From contig NZ_BCRA01000010.1 of the NCBI RefSeq assembly GCF_001552355.1, forward strand, positions 39,297-103,296: 64,000 bases of DNA. Direction: 5' to 3'. Below the pieces are notes generated by a model. The model saw only the letters and a list, made by a program, of their open reading frames with translations, was not told where the DNA came from and did not search any database. This document shows, piece by piece, positions 1-9,351 of this stretch. A program made the translations under genes and the position numbers. Positions within the stretch are counted from its first letter, which is position 1. Every line of letters begins with the position of its first letter. Origin of the DNA: Microbacterium resistens NBRC 103078 (GTDB lineage: Bacteria > Actinomycetota > Actinomycetes > Actinomycetales > Microbacteriaceae).

Positions 1-835
1 GCCGACCCTGTTCCCGGAGACGGTCCGCCCGGGAACCGTCACCGGTCGTGTGAAGGAGGGGATCCTCGCACCGGGCGACGGCACGGACATCACCGCGGTG
101 GCGTCGCACGACACCGCCAGTGCGGTCGTCGCCGTCCCGGCGCAGGACGAGAACTTCGCGTTCGTCTCGTGCGGCACCTGGATGCTCACCGGCGTCGAGA
201 TCGACCACATCGTCACGAGTGAGCGCGCGCGTGCGGCCGGCTTCACCAACGAGCTGGGGATCGACGGCACCGTCCGATTCCTGCGGATCGCCGCCGGGCT
301 GTGGCTTCTGAACGAGTGCTTCCGCGAGTGGGGCATGGACGGGTGGGGCGCGCGTGGCACGAGCGCGCGCCGCGCGGTGTTCGCCCGCGCGGCGGCGGTC
401 CCGGTCCCGCCGGTGCTCGTGGACACCGGTGATCCGCGCCTGCTTCGCCCGGGGCAGATGTCCGCGCGCATCGCAGAGCTCGTCGAGGAGAGGGGGGGAG
501 TCCTGCCGCCGGATCGCGCTGCCGTCGTGCGGCTCATCCTGGAGAGCCTCGGGGCCTTCGTCGCCCGTCAGCTGGACGAGGCGGCAGCGCTCGCCGGCGT
601 GGACGTCCGCGTGGTCCACCTCGTCGGGGGAGGCTCGGAGTCGCCGATCCTGGCCCAGGCGGTCGCCGACCGCAGCGGGAGGCCCGTCGTGGCGGGGCCG
701 TCGGAGGCCACGTCTCTGGGGAACCTCCTCGTGCAGGCGCGGGCGCACGGGGTGACCGGTGCGGACCTCGGCGATCTCCGGCGCATCGTCCGCGCCTCCG
801 TGAGGCTCCGGCGCTACGAGCCCGCCCGGGGCTGA
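1..835 (+). CDS. rhaB: Rhamnulokinase, C-terminal part (5' end outside window)
   Basis: FGGY-family sugar kinase that would phosphorylate L-rhamnulose to L-rhamnulose-1-phosphate in the cytoplasm. The reading frame is open from base 2, so the gene enters from the left. The GTG at 50 is internal, because codons 2-49 already encode family sequence (LFPETVRPGT). Visible FGGY_C signatures are SHDTASAV, the phosphate-binding CGTWMLTG, FTNELG followed by GLWLL, and the late glycine motif VGGGSESP. The spacing of SHDTASAV, GTW and FTNE is typical of RhaB rather than xylulose or glycerol kinases. It agrees with rhamnose isomerase and rhamnosidases 7-16 kb downstream, although those are separate transcription units. 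Confidence 0.85.
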   Translation, partial: PTLFPETVRPGTVTGRVKEGILAPGDGTDITAVASHDTASAVVAVPAQDENFAFVSCGTWMLTGVEIDHIVTSERARAAGFTNELGIDGTVRFLRIAAGLWLLNECFREWGMDGWGARGTSARRAVFARAAAVPVPPVLVDTGDPRLLRPGQMSARIAELVEERGGVLPPDRAAVVRLILESLGAFVARQLDEAAALAGVDVRVVHLVGGGSESPILAQAVADRSGRPVVAGPSEATSLGNLLVQARAHGVTGADLGDLRRIVRASVRLRRYEPARG

Positions 836-854
836 GCCGCCTTCGCCCCGGCGC

Positions 855-1787
855 TCACGCGGGGGCGTCGAGCAGTCGCCGGGCGAGCGCCGCGTCGGTC
901 ACGAGGGAGTCCACGATCCCCGAGCGAAGGGCCGCCGCGACGGCGCCGGTCTTGGACGGGCCGCCCGCGACGGCGATGACCTCGGGGACGCGGCGAAGCT
1001 GCTCAGTCGAGACGGCGAGGGACCGCTCGGCGATCGAACCGACGACGGCGCCGTTCTCGTCGATGAGGGTGGCGCAGATCTCCGCCTTGACGCCGGCGGC
1101 CAGGAGCTCGTCGAGCGCCCCGGCGCGCCCGGCGTTGTCGTAGAGCTGGGAGTCGGGCGGATTCCACGAGCCGATGGCGACGACCGCCTTGGTGACCGAG
1201 TCGAAGCGGCGGAACGTCTCCATGATCCCGGGCTCCCGCCGCAGGGCCGACGCCGTCGCGGCCGTCTCGACGAGCAGGGGCGCGAAGATCGCGTGGGCGC
1301 GTCCGTGCGAGATCCTGCTCACCTGCCGGATCACCTCGACGCCGTTCTCGGGAGTGGGGGCCGCCACTCCCGCGAGCTGCACCACCTCGCACGTCGCCAG
1401 CGAACGCAGATGGCCGGCCATCGCCGTGAGGGTCCTGCCCGCGGTCAGGCCGAGGACGTCGCCCTCCGTCACGATCTCGGTGAGCAGATCGGCGGCGGCA
1501 CGCCCGAGCCTGTCCTGGATGAGCTCCGGGCTCGTGCCGGGCGTGAGGACGGCGAGCGCCCGCGTGAGCCCGAACCGCGCGCGCAGCTGCATCGACAGGT
1601 CGAGATCCAGCGAGTCCGGCGCCTCGATGGTGATCTTCACCAGTCCCTGGGCAAGGGCGTCCTCCAGCATCCGGGCGATCTTGAACCGCGAGACGCCGAG
1701 CTCCTCGGCGATCTCGATCTTCGTCAACCCGTCCAGGTAATGCCGGCGTGCCACGTGCGAGATCCGCACCAGCTCATCGGGGCCCAT
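855..1787 (-). CDS. SorC/DeoR-type sugar-binding transcriptional regulator
   Basis: DNA-binding regulator of the SorC family (310 aa), probably responding to a phosphorylated sugar. An N-terminal HTH (LTKIEIAEELGVSRFKIARML) is followed by a sugar-binding domain with the usual GLTAGRTL motif and a C-terminal VAGGPSKTGA segment. The chosen ATG at 1787 has AGAGG a few bases upstream. A TTG at 1814 would add nine residues but has no better ribosome site. It is transcribed divergently from the dehydrogenase at 1931, with a 14-bp palindrome between them, so it is the likely local regulator of the dehydrogenase / ABC / kinase operon. Confidence 0.88.
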   Translation of the reverse strand: MGPDELVRISHVARRHYLDGLTKIEIAEELGVSRFKIARMLEDALAQGLVKITIEAPDSLDLDLSMQLRARFGLTRALAVLTPGTSPELIQDRLGRAAADLLTEIVTEGDVLGLTAGRTLTAMAGHLRSLATCEVVQLAGVAAPTPENGVEVIRQVSRISHGRAHAIFAPLLVETAATASALRREPGIMETFRRFDSVTKAVVAIGSWNPPDSQLYDNAGRAGALDELLAAGVKAEICATLIDENGAVVGSIAERSLAVSTEQLRRVPEVIAVAGGPSKTGAVAAALRSGIVDSLVTDAALARRLLDAPA

Positions 1788-1846
1788 GTCGCCTCTTCGT
1801 GTCGCATCGGTCAAGTCGGATCAGCATATCCCGAATTCGTCGCCCA

Positions 1847-1860
1847 CGCTCATATGAGCG
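1847..1860. promoter_or_regulatory. Perfect 14-bp palindrome, candidate SorC operator
   Basis: CGCTCATATGAGCG is a perfect palindrome in the 143-bp divergent gap between the SorC gene and the polyol dehydrogenase gene. Its position suits an operator for the SorC protein. Binding is inferred, not shown. Confidence 0.5.
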
Positions 1861-1930
1861 CATGGTTGTCTCATTCGTCACCCATGGCTAATGTCGGTCG
1901 AGCAATCACGACAGCACCACGAGGAGCCCG

Positions 1931-2977
1931 ATGAAGCGCACTGACGTGCCGACCACCATGCGCGCGAGCGTTCTGATGCGAGCCGGCGAACTCACGACCC
2001 AGACCCGTCCGGTCCCCGTACCGCTGGCCGACGAGGTGATCGTCCGCGTGACGGCCGTCGGGGTCTGCGGATCCGACGTCCACTACTTCCGCGAGGGTCG
2101 GATCGGCGACTTCGTGGTGACGGCGCCGCTGGTCCTCGGACATGAGGCCGCCGGAGTGGTCGTCGCGACCGGGGCCGACGTCGACGCGTCCCGGGTCGGC
2201 GAGCGCGTCTCGATCGAGCCCCAGCGACCGTGCCGTGTCTGCGAGTTCTGCCGGAGCGGGCGTTACAACCTGTGCCCGCGGATCGAGTTCTACGCCACGC
2301 CCCCGATCGACGGGGCGTTCGCGGAGTACGTCGCGATCCCGCACGACTTCGCCTACACGGTCCCGGACGGCGTCAGCGACGAGGCGGCCGCGTTGATCGA
2401 GCCGCTCTCGGTCGCGGTTGCCGCCGTCGAGAAGGCCGGCATACGGCCCGGGAGCCGCGTGCTCGTGACGGGTGCCGGCCCCATCGGCATCGTCACCCTC
2501 CAGGTCGCGCGGGCGTTCGGTGCCACCGACGTCACCGTCAGTGATCCGATGGCCGAACGCCGCGAGGTGGCCCTGCGCTTCGGGGCCGCGGGGGTCGTCG
2601 ACCCGGCAGCGGGACCTCTCGGCTCGGGATACGACGCGTTCGTCGACGCGTCGGGTTCGCCCGTGGCGGTGCGGCAGGGGATCTCCGCGCTCAAGGCCGG
2701 CGGCGTCGCGGTGCTCGTCGGCATGGGCGCCGACGAGATCGCCATGCCCGTCTCCACGATCCAGAACCGCGAGTTGCACGTCACGGGCGTGTTCCGCTAT
2801 GCCAACACCTGGCCGACCGCGATCGCGTTGGCCGCCTCCGGCGCGGTCGACCTGGACGCCCTCGTCACCGGGGACTTCGGTCTCCATGAGGTGGCCGAGG
2901 CCCTCGAGTCCGCCTCGACGCCGACCACGCTGAAGAGCATCGTGCGTCCGGACCGCGAGTACGCGAGGCAGCCGTGA
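1931..2977 (+). CDS. Zinc-dependent polyol (xylitol/sorbitol-type) dehydrogenase
   Basis: Medium-chain dehydrogenase/reductase of 348 aa oxidising a sugar alcohol to a ketose with NAD(P). The N-terminal GroES-like domain has the catalytic-zinc region GVCGSDVHYF and GHEAAGVV, and the structural-zinc cysteines C-x2-C-x2-C-x7-C around CRVCEFCRSGRYNLC. The Rossmann domain carries VTGAGPIG. GAGGAG lies just before the ATG. The xylulokinase at the end of the operon suggests the product is D-xylulose, from xylitol or D-arabitol, but sorbitol or another polyol is possible. Confidence 0.87.
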   Translation: MKRTDVPTTMRASVLMRAGELTTQTRPVPVPLADEVIVRVTAVGVCGSDVHYFREGRIGDFVVTAPLVLGHEAAGVVVATGADVDASRVGERVSIEPQRPCRVCEFCRSGRYNLCPRIEFYATPPIDGAFAEYVAIPHDFAYTVPDGVSDEAAALIEPLSVAVAAVEKAGIRPGSRVLVTGAGPIGIVTLQVARAFGATDVTVSDPMAERREVALRFGAAGVVDPAAGPLGSGYDAFVDASGSPVAVRQGISALKAGGVAVLVGMGADEIAMPVSTIQNRELHVTGVFRYANTWPTAIALAASGAVDLDALVTGDFGLHEVAEALESASTPTTLKSIVRPDREYARQP

Positions 2978-4560
2978 CGGTCGCCGCGGCGACGGACGTC
3001 GCCCTGCAGGACCAGCCGCCCATGCTGTCCTGCGTCGACATCCGGAAGTCCTTCGGCGGGGTGCCCGTGCTGAAGGGGGTCGGTCTGAGCCTGGTGCCCG
3101 GCACCGTGACCGCTCTCGCCGGGGAGAACGGCGCAGGCAAGTCGACGTTGATGAAGATCGCGTCGGGCCAGATGAAGGCGGACGCCGGACGCGTCCTCGT
3201 CCGCGGCGAGGAGCTCGCGTCGGGATCGGCCAGGGACGCGCACCAGCGGGGCATCGCCATCGTCCCTCAGGAGCTCGCGTCGATTCTGGACACGACCGTA
3301 TACGAGAACATCTTCGTCGGGCGCGAGCTGCGCAACCGCGCGGGGCTCGTCGACCGCCGCCGGATGGCGAAGGAGGCGCGGCGGATGCTGGGCGAGTTCG
3401 GCGTCGACATCGACCCGGGCGCGCGGATGGGGTCCTTGCCGGTGGGCCTCAGGCAGATCGTCGAGATCGTCAAGGCGACCAGCACCGGAGCACGCGTGCT
3501 GCTGCTGGACGAGCCGACGAGCGCGATCGCCGAGCGCGAGGTCGCGCGTCTCATCGAGAGCATGCGGATGCTGCGCGACCGCGGTGTCGCGATCCTGTTC
3601 ACCACGCACAAGATGGAGGAGATCCGGGCGGTCGCGGACCGGGTCGTCGTGCTCCGCGACGGCGGCCTCGTTGCCGACCAGCCGTTGTCCTCGCTCAGCG
3701 ACGACGACATCGTCACGGCGATGATCGGCCGTGAGCTGGAGGATCTCTTCCCCGACCTCCCGCCGCCGTCCGACGAGGTGGCGTTGACGGTGCGGGGGCT
3801 CGCCTACCCGGCCGCGCCGCAGCCGGTCGACCTTCAGATCCGCCGGGGCGAGATCGTCGGCCTCGCCGGTCTGGTCGGCGCGGGGCGCACCGAGCTCATC
3901 GAGGCCCTGTTCGGAGTCCGTGCGTCGACCGCCGGGGAGATCCGCGTCGGTGGGACCCGGATCCGTCGCGGCCGTCCCGCGGACGCGATCACCGCGGGCA
4001 TGGCGCTCGTCCCCGAGGACCGCAAGGGCGCCGGCGCCGTGCTGAGCATGGACATCCTCGCGAACGCGACCCTCCCCCGGATGGGTGCCTTCTCCCTGGG
4101 CGGGTGGCTCCGGGGGCGAAGCCGTGCGGACGCGGTGTCGCGCGTGATGGACTCCGTCCGTCTGCGCAGCCGAGGGCTCGGGCAGCTCATGGAGACCCTG
4201 TCGGGCGGCAATCAGCAGAAGGTCGTCCTGGCCCGATGGCTCACCGGCGAGGTCAGGGTCCTCCTGCTCGACGAGCCCACCCGCGGGGTCGACGTCGGCG
4301 CCCGCAGCGAGATCTACCGGATCATCACCGACCTGGCGGGCTCGGGCATGGCGGTCGTCATGGCCTCCAGCGACATGCCGGAGATCCTCTCCCTCTCGCA
4401 CCGCGCGCTCGTGATGAAGGACGGCGCCGTCGTCGCGGAGCTCGATCGCGCCGCCCTCCAGCACCCTGACGTGCAGGATCGCATCTTCCGACTCGCCAGC
4501 GGTCTCGACGCCTCCGGCGCGCCCACCGGCATCGCCCCCTCTCCCAAGGACGACCAATGA
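2974..4560 (+). CDS. Sugar ABC transporter, tandem ATP-binding subunit (RbsA/XylG type)
   Basis: Cytoplasmic ATPase of a CUT2-type monosaccharide importer, 528 aa with two fused nucleotide-binding domains. Domain 1 has a full Walker A (GENGAGKST, about residue 50), a weak signature (LPVGLRQ) and LLLDEPTSA. Domain 2 has the degenerate Walker A usual for this family (GLVGAGRTE), with an intact LSGGNQQK signature and LLLDEPTRG. The GTG start overlaps the dehydrogenase stop (GTGA), and its own end overlaps the permease start (ATGA), so translation is probably coupled. Confidence 0.93.
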   Translation: MTVAAATDVALQDQPPMLSCVDIRKSFGGVPVLKGVGLSLVPGTVTALAGENGAGKSTLMKIASGQMKADAGRVLVRGEELASGSARDAHQRGIAIVPQELASILDTTVYENIFVGRELRNRAGLVDRRRMAKEARRMLGEFGVDIDPGARMGSLPVGLRQIVEIVKATSTGARVLLLDEPTSAIAEREVARLIESMRMLRDRGVAILFTTHKMEEIRAVADRVVVLRDGGLVADQPLSSLSDDDIVTAMIGRELEDLFPDLPPPSDEVALTVRGLAYPAAPQPVDLQIRRGEIVGLAGLVGAGRTELIEALFGVRASTAGEIRVGGTRIRRGRPADAITAGMALVPEDRKGAGAVLSMDILANATLPRMGAFSLGGWLRGRSRADAVSRVMDSVRLRSRGLGQLMETLSGGNQQKVVLARWLTGEVRVLLLDEPTRGVDVGARSEIYRIITDLAGSGMAVVMASSDMPEILSLSHRALVMKDGAVVAELDRAALQHPDVQDRIFRLASGLDASGAPTGIAPSPKDDQ

Positions 4561-5564
4561 ACGACATCCGCACCTCCTCGCCGGCCTTCTCGACCGACAC
4601 CGGCGTGAAGCGCTTCAGCCCCACCTGGTTCGGCGACATCGCGATCCGCTACGCGATGGTGATCGTGATGGTGCTCATCATCGCGTTCTTCCTCTACCGC
4701 AGCGCGCGCTTCGGCACGGTGGAGAACCTGCAGACGATCCTCGTGGCCGCCGCGCCTTTCGCCCTCATCGCGCTCGGCCAGACCCTGGTCATCCTCACGG
4801 GCGGCATCGACCTCTCCGTGGGGAGCGTGATCGCCGCATCCGCGGTGTTCGGCAGCCTGACCGCCAAGGCCTTCCCGGACCAGGTCTGGCTCGCGCTCGT
4901 CGCCGGTGTGCTCGTCGGCTTCGTCGCGGGGGCGGTCAACGGGTTCGTCGTGTCGGTGATGAAGGTGCCGCCGTTCATCGCGACGCTGGGCATGCTGACC
5001 CTCGCGTCAGGGGTCGCGTACGTCGCCGGCAACGGCGCACCCATCACGGGGCTGCCCGCGGACTTCTCGGCCATTGCGAACGCGCAGTTCGCCGGTCTGA
5101 CGCTGCCGGTGATCCTGATGATCGTCGGCATCCTGGGGCTGGCGCTGATCATGCGCCGCACCACGTGGGGCATGCGGGTCTACGCCATCGGCGGCAACCC
5201 CGTCGCCGCACGGATCGCGGGGATCAACGTCGGTCGCACGGTCTTCAGCGTCTACGCGATCTCCGGTGTGCTCGCGGGGATCTCCGGTGTCATGCTCGCC
5301 AGTCGCGTGACCCTCGGCGCACCCAACCTGGGCGTCGGCTACGAGCTCGACGCGATCGCTGCGGTCGTCATCGGCGGGGCGAGCCTCCTCGGCGGCCGGG
5401 GCTCGATCTGGGGCACGGCGCTGGGCCTGCTCCTCATCCAGACGCTGAACAACGGTCTCGACATCCTGACCGTCCCCGCCTACTGGCAGAAGGTCATCAA
5501 GGGTCTGCTCATCGTCGCGGCGGTCGCCGTCGACGTGTGGGCGACCCGGCGGCGAAGCCGATAG
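4557..5564 (+). CDS. Sugar ABC transporter permease (RbsC type)
   Basis: Integral membrane subunit (335 aa) of the same CUT2 importer. It is strongly hydrophobic with about eight to ten predicted membrane spans. It shows the family motif GGIDLSVGS near residue 84 and the late [12 protein letters not shown](R)GS loop that contacts the ATPase. The start overlaps the upstream ATPase stop by four bases. The 58-bp gap to the lipoprotein gene contains only a ribosome site. Confidence 0.93.
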   Translation: MNDIRTSSPAFSTDTGVKRFSPTWFGDIAIRYAMVIVMVLIIAFFLYRSARFGTVENLQTILVAAAPFALIALGQTLVILTGGIDLSVGSVIAASAVFGSLTAKAFPDQVWLALVAGVLVGFVAGAVNGFVVSVMKVPPFIATLGMLTLASGVAYVAGNGAPITGLPADFSAIANAQFAGLTLPVILMIVGILGLALIMRRTTWGMRVYAIGGNPVAARIAGINVGRTVFSVYAISGVLAGISGVMLASRVTLGAPNLGVGYELDAIAAVVIGGASLLGGRGSIWGTALGLLLIQTLNNGLDILTVPAYWQKVIKGLLIVAAVAVDVWATRRRSR

Positions 5565-5622
5565 CCGCCTCCCGGCACCCGCCGACTCCGGCAGCACACG
5601 AACCACCAACGAGAGGAATCAC

Positions 5623-6696
5623 ATGTTCACCAAGAAGAGCCGCACCGTCGCGACCTTCGTCCTCGCATCCGTCGCCGGGCTGGCGCTCGCCGGGTGCGGT
5701 GCCGGAGACCCGTCCGCCAACGCCGGCGGCGACGGGGGCGGCGAGGAGCGCATCACCATCGGGGTCAGCGTCTACGACATGTCCTCCTTCGTCACGGAGG
5801 GGAAGGAAGGCATCGAGCGCTACGCGGACGAGAACAACATCGAGATCCTGTGGAACTCGGCGGGCCTCGACGTCAACACCCAGGCGAGCCAGGTCGACCA
5901 GTACATCACCGCGGGCGTCGACGCGATCGTGGTCATCCCGGTTCAGGCGGACTCGCTGCAGCCGCAGATCGCCGCGGCGAAGGCCGCCGACATCCCCTTC
6001 TTCGACGTGAACGCCGCGCTGGACAGCCCCGACCTCACCGGCTCGGTGCAGCCGGACGACGTGGCGGCCGGTGAGCAGGAGGCGCAGATGATGGTGGACG
6101 CGCTCGAGGGCAAGGGCAACGTCATCATCCTGCAAGGGCCGCTCGGCGGCTCGGGGGAGATCAACCGGGGCAAGGGGATCGACAACGTCCTCGCGCAGCA
6201 CCCGGAGATGAAAGTCCTCGCCAAGGACACCGCGAACTGGAAGCGGGACGAGGCCGTGAACAAGGTCAGCAACTGGATCTCCGCGTTCGGGGACGACATC
6301 GACGGCGTCATCGCGCAGAACGACGACATGGGCCTGGGCGCGCTGCAGGCCCTCAAGGAGGCGGGGATGACCGGCGTTCCGATCGTCGGCATCGACGGCA
6401 TCGCCGACGGCCTCGAAGCGGTCAAGAACGGTGACTTCGTGGGGACCTCGCTGCAGAACGGCACCGTCGAGCTCTCGGCGGGTGTCGCCTACGCGGCCGC
6501 CGTGGTCCGCGGAGAGGACGTCGAGGAGAACCCGATCTACCTGATGCCGGCGATCACGAAGGACAATGTCGACGAGGCGATTGCCCACGTGGTCACCGAG
6601 CGCGCGGCGTTCCTCGACCAGCTCACCGAGATGACGAACAAGAACCTGAAGACGGGCAACATCGCCTACGAGGGCCTCACCGGTCAGACGGAATGA
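5623..6696 (+). CDS. Sugar ABC transporter substrate-binding lipoprotein (RbsB type)
   Basis: Extracellular binding lipoprotein, 357 aa. A signal peptide ends in the lipobox LALAGC with the acylated Cys at residue 25, followed by a Gly/Ala-rich linker. The mature part is a periplasmic-binding-protein type 1 fold ([43 protein letters not shown]). GAGAGGAA precedes the ATG. Its place between permease and xylulokinase genes argues for a pentitol or related ligand, but the ligand cannot be read from the sequence. Confidence 0.92.
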   Translation: MFTKKSRTVATFVLASVAGLALAGCGAGDPSANAGGDGGGEERITIGVSVYDMSSFVTEGKEGIERYADENNIEILWNSAGLDVNTQASQVDQYITAGVDAIVVIPVQADSLQPQIAAAKAADIPFFDVNAALDSPDLTGSVQPDDVAAGEQEAQMMVDALEGKGNVIILQGPLGGSGEINRGKGIDNVLAQHPEMKVLAKDTANWKRDEAVNKVSNWISAFGDDIDGVIAQNDDMGLGALQALKEAGMTGVPIVGIDGIADGLEAVKNGDFVGTSLQNGTVELSAGVAYAAAVVRGEDVEENPIYLMPAITKDNVDEAIAHVVTERAAFLDQLTEMTNKNLKTGNIAYEGLTGQTE

Positions 6697-6756
6697 CGGA
6701 GGGCGGGACACGGGCACGGCGGTGACCCGTGTCCCGCGGCGGGACAGGAGAAGCGG

Positions 6757-8157
6757 ATGCCGAGGACGTATGTCGCCGGGGTGGACTCGTCCACGCAGAG
6801 CTGCAAGGTGAGCGTGTACGATCTCGCCACGGGACGCACGGTCCGGGCCGGCCGAGCCCCGCATCCGCCGGGGACCGAGGTCGATCCCGAAGCCTGGTGG
6901 ACGGCCTTGCGGGCGGCGATCGCTGACGCCGGCGGGCTGGACGGGGTCGCCGCGGTCTCCGTCGCCGCGCAGCAGCACGGCCTGGTCGCGCTCGACGCCG
7001 AGGGGAACGTCGTCCGCGACGCGCTGCTGTGGAACGACGTCCGGAGCGCGGACGCCGCCTCCGCGTTGGTCGCCGAGATCGGCGCGGATGAGTACGCGCG
7101 TCGGGTCGGGCTCGTCCCGGTCGCCTCGTTCACGGCGGCGAAGCTGCGATGGCTCCGTGACCATGAGCCGGACCGTGCCGCCCGGGTCGCCGCGGTCGCC
7201 CTGCCGCACGACTGGCTCTCCTGGCGGCTGCGCGGCTTCGGCCCCGCGGGGTCAGGCGGGCGGGGTCCCGTGCTCGAGGAGCTCGCCACTGACCGCTCCG
7301 ACGCCAGCGGCACCGCATACTGGAGCGCCGCCACCGGCGCGTACGACGCCGATCTGCTGCGCCAGGCGTTCGGTCGCGTGCCGGTCCTTCCCCGCGTGCT
7401 CGGCCCGGCGGAGCGGATGGGGACCACGCCGGACGGGGTCGTGATCGGCGCAGGACTGGGCGACAATGCCGGCGGCGCGCTCGGACTGGGGGTCGGGCCG
7501 GGGGACGCCGTGATCTCGATCGGCACGAGCGGCACGGTCTTCGCGGTCTCGGAACGCGCACTCTCCGATCCGACGGGGGTGGTCGCCGGCTTCGCCGACG
7601 GGAGCGGTCATCATCTGCCGCTCGTGGCGACCCTCAATGCTGCCCGTGTGCTCGACGCGGTGGCAGGGCTGCTCGGTGTCGACCATGCCGGGCTCGCCCG
7701 CCTCGCTCTCGATGCGGAGCCCGGATCCGGCGGTCTGGTGCTGCAGCCGTACTTCGAGGGCGAGCGCACCCCGAACCGACCGGACGCGACGGCGACGCTG
7801 TTCGGCATGACGCTGACGTCCACTCGGCGCGAGAGTCTGGCGCGCGCCGCGGTGGAAGGACTGCTGTGCGGCCTCGCCGACGGGCTCGACGCGATCCGGC
7901 GGTGCGGGGTCCCGGCGCGGCGGGTGCTTCTCATCGGCGGTGCCGCGCGCAACGCCGCGGTGTCCGCGATCTCGGCACAGGTGCTCGATCTGCCCGTCGT
8001 GGTGCCGGGGATCGAGGAGGCCGTGGCCCGAGGTGCGGCGGTGCAGGCGGGCTGGGCCCTGACCGGGGAGCGGCCGTCCTGGGAGGACGCCTCTGCACGC
8101 TCCGTCCCGGCGGATCACCACCCGGTCATCCGCGAGCAATACCTCGCCCGCGCCTGA
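6757..8157 (+). CDS. xylB: Xylulokinase-like FGGY carbohydrate kinase
   Basis: FGGY kinase of 466 aa, predicted to make D-xylulose-5-phosphate. N-terminal motif [11 protein letters not shown], the QQHGLVALD and LLWNDVRS segments typical of xylulokinases, the phosphate-binding [11 protein letters not shown], and C-terminal LLIGGAARN are all present. AGGAG lies seven bases before the ATG. It ends the SorC-flanked operon. Paired with the polyol dehydrogenase, it would feed the pentose phosphate pathway. A related ketose kinase specificity cannot be excluded. Confidence 0.85.
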   Translation: MPRTYVAGVDSSTQSCKVSVYDLATGRTVRAGRAPHPPGTEVDPEAWWTALRAAIADAGGLDGVAAVSVAAQQHGLVALDAEGNVVRDALLWNDVRSADAASALVAEIGADEYARRVGLVPVASFTAAKLRWLRDHEPDRAARVAAVALPHDWLSWRLRGFGPAGSGGRGPVLEELATDRSDASGTAYWSAATGAYDADLLRQAFGRVPVLPRVLGPAERMGTTPDGVVIGAGLGDNAGGALGLGVGPGDAVISIGTSGTVFAVSERALSDPTGVVAGFADGSGHHLPLVATLNAARVLDAVAGLLGVDHAGLARLALDAEPGSGGLVLQPYFEGERTPNRPDATATLFGMTLTSTRRESLARAAVEGLLCGLADGLDAIRRCGVPARRVLLIGGAARNAAVSAISAQVLDLPVVVPGIEEAVARGAAVQAGWALTGERPSWEDASARSVPADHHPVIREQYLARA

Positions 8158-8192
8158 CCGCCGGCCCCGGATCGGCCCCCGGGCTCAGGCGC
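8150..8192. terminator. Stem-loop between convergent xylB and rhaI
   Basis: The 8-bp arms GCGCCTGA (8150-8157) and TCAGGCGC (8185-8192) are perfect complements and contain both stop codons of the convergent genes. The interior is GC-rich and can pair further. No T-tract follows. It may act as a bidirectional terminator. Confidence 0.5.
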
Positions 8193-9351
8193 CCCAGCCG
8201 GCCTGGGCGCCGCCGACGCGCTCGGCGGCGATCCGCTCGGCGTACCCGGAGGCGGCATAGGCGGCCATGGGGTCGGCGGGGAGGCCGCGGGACTGGCGCC
8301 ATTCGGCGAGAGCGGGGCGCACGTCCGTGGCGAAGGCGTCCATGAAGACGGCGTTCGCGCCGAGGACGTCGCCCGCCCGCTGCGCGGCCGCGAGCGCCTC
8401 GCGGTCCAGCAGCAGCGCGCGCGCCGTCATCTCCTGGACGTTGAGCACCGAGCGGATCTGCCCGGGGATCTTGTCCTCGATGTTGTGGCACTGGTCGAGC
8501 ATGAAGGCCACGTCGGCGTTGTTGAGCGCGCCGCCGCGGATCACCTCGACCAGGATGCGGAACAGCTGGAACGGATCCGCCGCGCCGACGATCAGATCGT
8601 CGTCCGCGTAGAAGCGGCTGTTGAAGTCGAACGATCCGAGCCGGCCGAGGCGCAGCAGCTGCATGACGATGAACTCGATGTTCGTCCCGGGGGCGTGGTG
8701 GCCGGTGTCCAGGCACACCATCGCCTTCTCGCCGAGCGCGACGACCTGGGCGTAGCTCGTCCCCCAGTCCGGCACGTCCGTGTGATAGAACGCCGGCTCG
8801 AAGAACTTGTACTCGAGCACGAGTCGCTGGTCGTCCCCGAGGCGGTCGTAGATCTCCTGAAGAGAGTCGTGCAGGCGGTCCTGCCGGCTGCGCATGTCGG
8901 CCTGCCCGGGGTAGTTGGATCCCTCCGCGAGCCAGATCTTGAGGTCCCGGCCGCCGGTCTGGTCCATCACGTCGATGCAGGCCAGGTGGTGGTCGATCGC
9001 CTTGCGGCGGATCCGCTCGTCCTCGTGGGTGAGGGCGCCGAGCCGGTAGTCGTCGTCCTGGAACGTGTTGGAGTTGACCGTCCCGAGGGCGACGCCGTGA
9101 TCCTCCGCATGCCGGCGGAGGTCGGCGAACGAGTCCACCGTGTCCCACGGGATGTGCAGCGCGACGGTCGGGGCGAGGCCGGTGTGCGCGTGCACCTGGG
9201 CGGCGTCGGCGATCTTCTCGTACGGGTCCCGCGGCGTGCCGGGGCTGCCGAAGACCTTGAAACGGGTCCCGGAGTTCCCGAACGCCCACGAGGGGAGCTC
9301 GATCGCCTGCTTCTCCAGGGCGCTGAGGACGTCGGAAGGGAGTGCGGTCAT
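8185..9351 (-). CDS. rhaI: L-rhamnose isomerase (RhaI type)
   Basis: Converts L-rhamnose to L-rhamnulose. The 388-aa protein is a metal-dependent TIM barrel of the Pseudomonas/actinobacterial RhaI type rather than the longer E. coli RhaA type. Conserved stretches bearing metal and substrate ligands include HIPWDTVD, WLAEGSNYPGQ, LEYKFFEP, CLDTGHHAPGTN and FDFNSRFYADDDL. The ATG overlaps the rhamnosidase stop (ATGA), so it is co-transcribed and translationally coupled to the GH78 gene. Together they release and isomerise rhamnose. Confidence 0.93.
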   Translation of the reverse strand: MTALPSDVLSALEKQAIELPSWAFGNSGTRFKVFGSPGTPRDPYEKIADAAQVHAHTGLAPTVALHIPWDTVDSFADLRRHAEDHGVALGTVNSNTFQDDDYRLGALTHEDERIRRKAIDHHLACIDVMDQTGGRDLKIWLAEGSNYPGQADMRSRQDRLHDSLQEIYDRLGDDQRLVLEYKFFEPAFYHTDVPDWGTSYAQVVALGEKAMVCLDTGHHAPGTNIEFIVMQLLRLGRLGSFDFNSRFYADDDLIVGAADPFQLFRILVEVIRGGALNNADVAFMLDQCHNIEDKIPGQIRSVLNVQEMTARALLLDREALAAAQRAGDVLGANAVFMDAFATDVRPALAEWRQSRGLPADPMAAYAASGYAERIAAERVGGAQAGWGA

